6,819 nt of DNA from Saprospiraceae bacterium (GTDB lineage: Bacteria; Bacteroidota; Bacteroidia; Chitinophagales; Saprospiraceae). The translations under genes and the position numbers were made by a program. The notes below the pieces were generated by a model, which saw nothing but the letters and a program-made list of their open reading frames with translations, was not told the origin of the DNA and did not search any database. Shown here in pieces: positions 4,125 to 6,819 of this stretch. The number at the start of each line of letters is the position of its first letter. Positions within the stretch are counted from its first letter, which is position 1. The DNA is taken from contig JALHPW010000273.1 of the NCBI GenBank assembly GCA_022842255.1, positions 1 to 6,819 on the forward strand, in the 5' to 3' direction.

Positions 4125-6819
4125 ATGAAAAAGAAAGTAAATCCATGCTGGTTTACAGCAGCTTTTACAGCCGTCTTGGTGCTTTTCAACATGGCATCCC
4201 TTGGCGCTCAACCCATCGAAGTTACGCAACTCGGCAACACGGGGCTAGGGAGTTTGAGGTGGGCTATCGATCAAGCAAACAGTACTGCAGGGGCAGATGA
4301 AATCGTTTTTACGGTTGCTGGCACCATTACCCTAGCAAGCCCATTAGCCCTTACCGACAACGCAGGCGTTAACATTAAGGGCAATACAGCCCCTGGTTTT
4401 GTAGCCAATTCAAGTGCTTCGGGCGGTTTGAATGGAACCCTCGCCATTACTATACTTGGGAGCAGTACAAGTGATGTTATTTTGAGGGTTCTCAGTAATG
4501 ATAATACGATTAGGGGTCTGAATTTTCAACATCCATCTGGCGCATCCCACTTGGCGAAAATCCATATTGATGGAGGCTCCAATAATTTAATCGCGGGCTG
4601 CTACATCGGCACCAACATCAATGGAACGGCCCCTGATGGAAGTTCTGGTATGGGGGTTTTAATAACAGGTGGAACAAGTAATCAAGTTGGGTTTGTGAGT
4701 GCATCCAACAGAAACCTCATTTCGGGCAATACTGAAGGCAATGTTATCATAATCGAAGCCAATACCACTTCTGTGTATGGAAACATCATCGGCCTTAGGG
4801 CAAACGGAACTACCAATCTGGGCTCTAACGGAGTTGGGGTTGGTATTTTTGATTCTAATAATTGTAACGTTGGTGCAAGCTTTACTGCAACAAGAAATAT
4901 AATTTCTGGCAATGAGGATGGTGTCACGATTCATTCTGGAACCGGGAATAAGGTGAGGGGGAATTATATTGGAATGGATTATACCGGGACGACTATTGTT
5001 CCAGGCCAGCGTTATGGGGTTCTAATTAAAAAAGCTTCATCTGGAAACTTTGTTGGTGGAGACGCAACAGGCCAAGGGAACCTGATCTCTGGAAATATTA
5101 CCGGAGTAGCGTGTATCGGAACAGGTGTTGGAGGTAATACCATTTGGGGAAATACCATCGGTCCACAATTAAATGGGACAAGCAACGTAACTGGAAATAC
5201 CCAGACGATTGGGGTGCTTATTGATGATTCGCCCAGCCATATCATTGGAGGGAATACGACCTTAAAAAGAAATGTTATCTCTGCAAACCTGGATGCAGGC
5301 ATTAAACTTAAGGGGGGAACCGCTCTCACAACTGGAACCATCGTGCAAGGGAATTATATTGGGTTGGCTGCGAACGGAACCTCATTTATTTCCGGCAGCT
5401 CCCAGAATTTTGGCATTGAAATCACTGAAACAGCCAAGGTCACTACCATAGGTGGCACTTCGATATCTGAGCGAAATGTGATTTCTGCGAACAGCGATGC
5501 TGGGATTTTTTGTAATGGTACAGATGGTATTGGGAGTAAGATTGTAAACAATCTCATCGGCACGCAAGCAAATGGAATGAACATTGTGCCTTTAAGTCAT
5601 CAGGATTATGGGGTTAAGCTCAATGCTACTAATTTTACAATCGGAGGTACTTTACAGTTCAAAAATATCATTTCTGCCAATGCAACTGCGGGCATCCATA
5701 TTACTGGTGTGGGCTCAACTGGGAACTTAATAAAAGGCAATTACATTGGAACCAACGAAGCTGGAAATGCCATTATTCCTTCTGCCGCGCAAGATTATGG
5801 GGTGGAGATTGTGAATGATGCTTCGCTTAACAGGGTGGGTAGTAGCATATTAGGGGAAGGCAACGTGATTTCTGGAAACACCGAATGGGGCATTAATTTG
5901 CAATCGGCCAATACTGCCGCGAACAAGGTGCTTGGCAACATCATAGGCCTTCAGGCCAATGGTGTAAGCTTTCTCCCTTCTTCCAGTCAGAATTATGGGT
6001 TGCTTATAAAAAATTCACCCAACAACACCATTGGTGGTAGTACCCCAGGCGAGCGGAACATCATTTCCGGCAATACCAGTATAGGCGTTTACATTCAATC
6101 AGCCGGCTCTACGGGCAACAAGGTGAAGGCAAACTTTATAGGGCCGGATATGACAGGCACCACTTTTGTCGCATCCAGCACACAGTCGAGGGGCATAATG
6201 GTTGACCAGGGAGCCTCAAACTGCATTATTGGAGGCACCCAGGCAGGTGAAGCGAATGTAATTTCTGGGAACCTGGATTCTGGTATCAGATTCTTTGAGC
6301 CCACAGCGCTCGGAAACCAAGTTGTGGGGAATATTATTGGCCCCCAAGCCGATGGTGCAACCAGGCTTGCGAACAATCCTCAAAAGAACGGGATTTGGAT
6401 TCACTACTCTTCCAACAACACGATTGGAGGCTCGGCAGATGGCGCCGCTAATATTATTGCCTATCATTTATTGGAAGGCATTCTAGTGGAAGGCGGATCA
6501 AGCACTAGGAACCTAATCAGTCGAAACAGTTTTTTCTGCAATTCGGACAGCCCCGGTGGTGGCATTGCAGGAATACTGCTATCCGCTGGTGGGAATCCAG
6601 GTGTGAATCTACCGGTTATAATCACAGTAAGTGGTGGTGTAATCCAAGGAACAGCGCAGCCCGGTGCTATCATAGAAGTTTTTCAAAAAGATTTAGAGTG
6701 CTCGAGGTGCGAGGGGAGAAGATTTCTTGGCACCGCTACTGCGAACCAGACAAATGGAGCTTGGTCATTTGGACCGTCTCAGGGCCCCTTCGCTGTAACA
6801 GCCACTATCAACAACACCA
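4125..6819 (+). CDS. Giant secreted parallel beta-helix repeat protein, 3' end outside window
   Basis: The frame is open for 898 codons from the ATG at 4125 to the right edge without a stop. Residues 1-28 are a signal peptide: KKK n-region, hydrophobic TAAFTAVLVLF, and a likely cut after ASLGA. Residues 33-62 carry VTQLGNTGLGSLRWAIDQAN and then ADEIVF, the GSLRxAI entry motif seen at the start of many secreted bacterial beta-helix proteins. Residues about 120-800 are right-handed beta-helix coils in roughly ten long repeats opening with [RK]N-[IVL]-ISGN and containing GNxIG and IGG turns. From about residue 828 an Ig-like domain begins (GVIQGTAQPGAIIEVF), with a Cys-Ser-Arg-Cys loop at 859-862 and NGAWSFG later. 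Proteins of this build usually end in a T9SS sorting domain; here that would lie off-window (inference). Expected at the cell surface as an adhesin or polysaccharide-binding protein; no lyase or hydrolase active-site motif was seen. No SD sequence precedes the ATG. Confidence 0.9.
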   Translation, partial: MKKKVNPCWFTAAFTAVLVLFNMASLGAQPIEVTQLGNTGLGSLRWAIDQANSTAGADEIVFTVAGTITLASPLALTDNAGVNIKGNTAPGFVANSSASGGLNGTLAITILGSSTSDVILRVLSNDNTIRGLNFQHPSGASHLAKIHIDGGSNNLIAGCYIGTNINGTAPDGSSGMGVLITGGTSNQVGFVSASNRNLISGNTEGNVIIIEANTTSVYGNIIGLRANGTTNLGSNGVGVGIFDSNNCNVGASFTATRNIISGNEDGVTIHSGTGNKVRGNYIGMDYTGTTIVPGQRYGVLIKKASSGNFVGGDATGQGNLISGNITGVACIGTGVGGNTIWGNTIGPQLNGTSNVTGNTQTIGVLIDDSPSHIIGGNTTLKRNVISANLDAGIKLKGGTALTTGTIVQGNYIGLAANGTSFISGSSQNFGIEITETAKVTTIGGTSISERNVISANSDAGIFCNGTDGIGSKIVNNLIGTQANGMNIVPLSHQDYGVKLNATNFTIGGTLQFKNIISANATAGIHITGVGSTGNLIKGNYIGTNEAGNAIIPSAAQDYGVEIVNDASLNRVGSSILGEGNVISGNTEWGINLQSANTAANKVLGNIIGLQANGVSFLPSSSQNYGLLIKNSPNNTIGGSTPGERNIISGNTSIGVYIQSAGSTGNKVKANFIGPDMTGTTFVASSTQSRGIMVDQGASNCIIGGTQAGEANVISGNLDSGIRFFEPTALGNQVVGNIIGPQADGATRLANNPQKNGIWIHYSSNNTIGGSADGAANIIAYHLLEGILVEGGSSTRNLISRNSFFCNSDSPGGGIAGILLSAGGNPGVNLPVIITVSGGVIQGTAQPGAIIEVFQKDLECSRCEGRRFLGTATANQTNGAWSFGPSQGPFAVTATINNT
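4710..6449 (+). repeat. Tandem beta-helix repeat array inside the secreted protein
   Basis: In-frame repeats begin at 4710, 4893, 5076, 5268, 5472, 5661, 5859, 6054 and 6252; a degenerate final unit starts at 6447 and a divergent first unit lies before 4710. Spacings are 183, 183, 192, 204, 189, 198, 195, 198 and 195 bp (61-68 residues). Each unit opens with an Asn-x-Ile-Ser-[GA]-Asn coil, continues to GN-x-IG, then a variable loop, then Gly-[VIL]-x-[IVL], and closes with an IGG-type turn. Codon choice differs between units at third positions (for example AACCTCATTTCG, AATATAATTTCT and AACGTGATTTCT at unit starts). The array is therefore old and kept by protein-level selection rather than freshly duplicated. 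Confidence 0.9.

Noticed and set aside
3981..4229. Open frame on the minus strand across the spacer and the start of the beta-helix gene
   Set aside because: It overlaps the signal peptide region of a strong plus-strand gene and has a Cys/Trp/His-rich composition unlike a real protein. It is useful only as a hint that the spacer may be a recurring sequence.
4710..6449. Regular spacing reminiscent of a CRISPR or satellite array
   Set aside because: The period is 183-204 bp, always a multiple of three, conserved at protein rather than DNA level, and fully inside one reading frame.
4659..6673. Several 60-110 codon open frames on the minus strand opposite the beta-helix gene
   Set aside because: They recur with the repeat period and simply mirror Asn/Ile/Gly/Ser-rich repeat codons on the sense strand; none has a plausible start or domain.

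Overview
The window looks like a chromosomal segment of a Bacteroidota bacterium, most likely from the Saprospiria (Haliscomenobacter/Lewinella-like). Three things point there. One protein ends in a type A sorting domain of the type IX secretion system (T9SS). Start codons lack Shine-Dalgarno sequences and sit behind A/T-rich leaders. A very large secreted beta-helix protein carries an Ig-like module with a Cys-x-x-Cys loop that I associate with that class. The class-level placement is inference from family knowledge; no 16S or marker gene is present.

Layout, left to right. (1) 1-240, minus strand: the first 80 codons of a Xaa-Pro aminopeptidase (AMP_N domain), running off the left edge. (2) 481-867, plus: gcvH, the lipoyl carrier of the glycine cleavage system, read divergently from the peptidase; a perfect TAnnTTTG -7 element lies upstream. 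(3) 881-944: a perfect, spacer-less 64-bp palindrome acting as a two-way terminator between convergent genes. (4) 952-2094, minus: a secreted protein with signal peptide, fibronectin type III domain, cysteine-containing middle region and T9SS C-terminal domain. (5) 2303-3751, plus: a 482-residue, apparently all-helical cytoplasmic protein of unknown function, followed by a strong intrinsic terminator at 3791-3827. (6) 3828-4124: a non-coding stretch rich in short inverted and direct repeats. (7) 4125-6819, plus: an open frame of 898 codons with no stop before the right edge. It encodes a secreted right-handed beta-helix protein with a signal peptide, a GSLRxAI entry motif, about ten 61-68-residue repeats and the start of an Ig-like domain.

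The genes do not form an operon. Neighbours are divergent, convergent or separated by a terminator, so each is probably transcribed alone. Two housekeeping genes (peptidase, gcvH) adjoin two cell-surface or secreted genes and one lineage-type orphan. I see no mobile element, CRISPR array, tRNA or rRNA. The most notable points are the regularity of the beta-helix protein (a Gln-x-x-Gly signature in eight consecutive repeats), the perfect 64-bp palindrome, and the repeat-rich spacer before the beta-helix gene.
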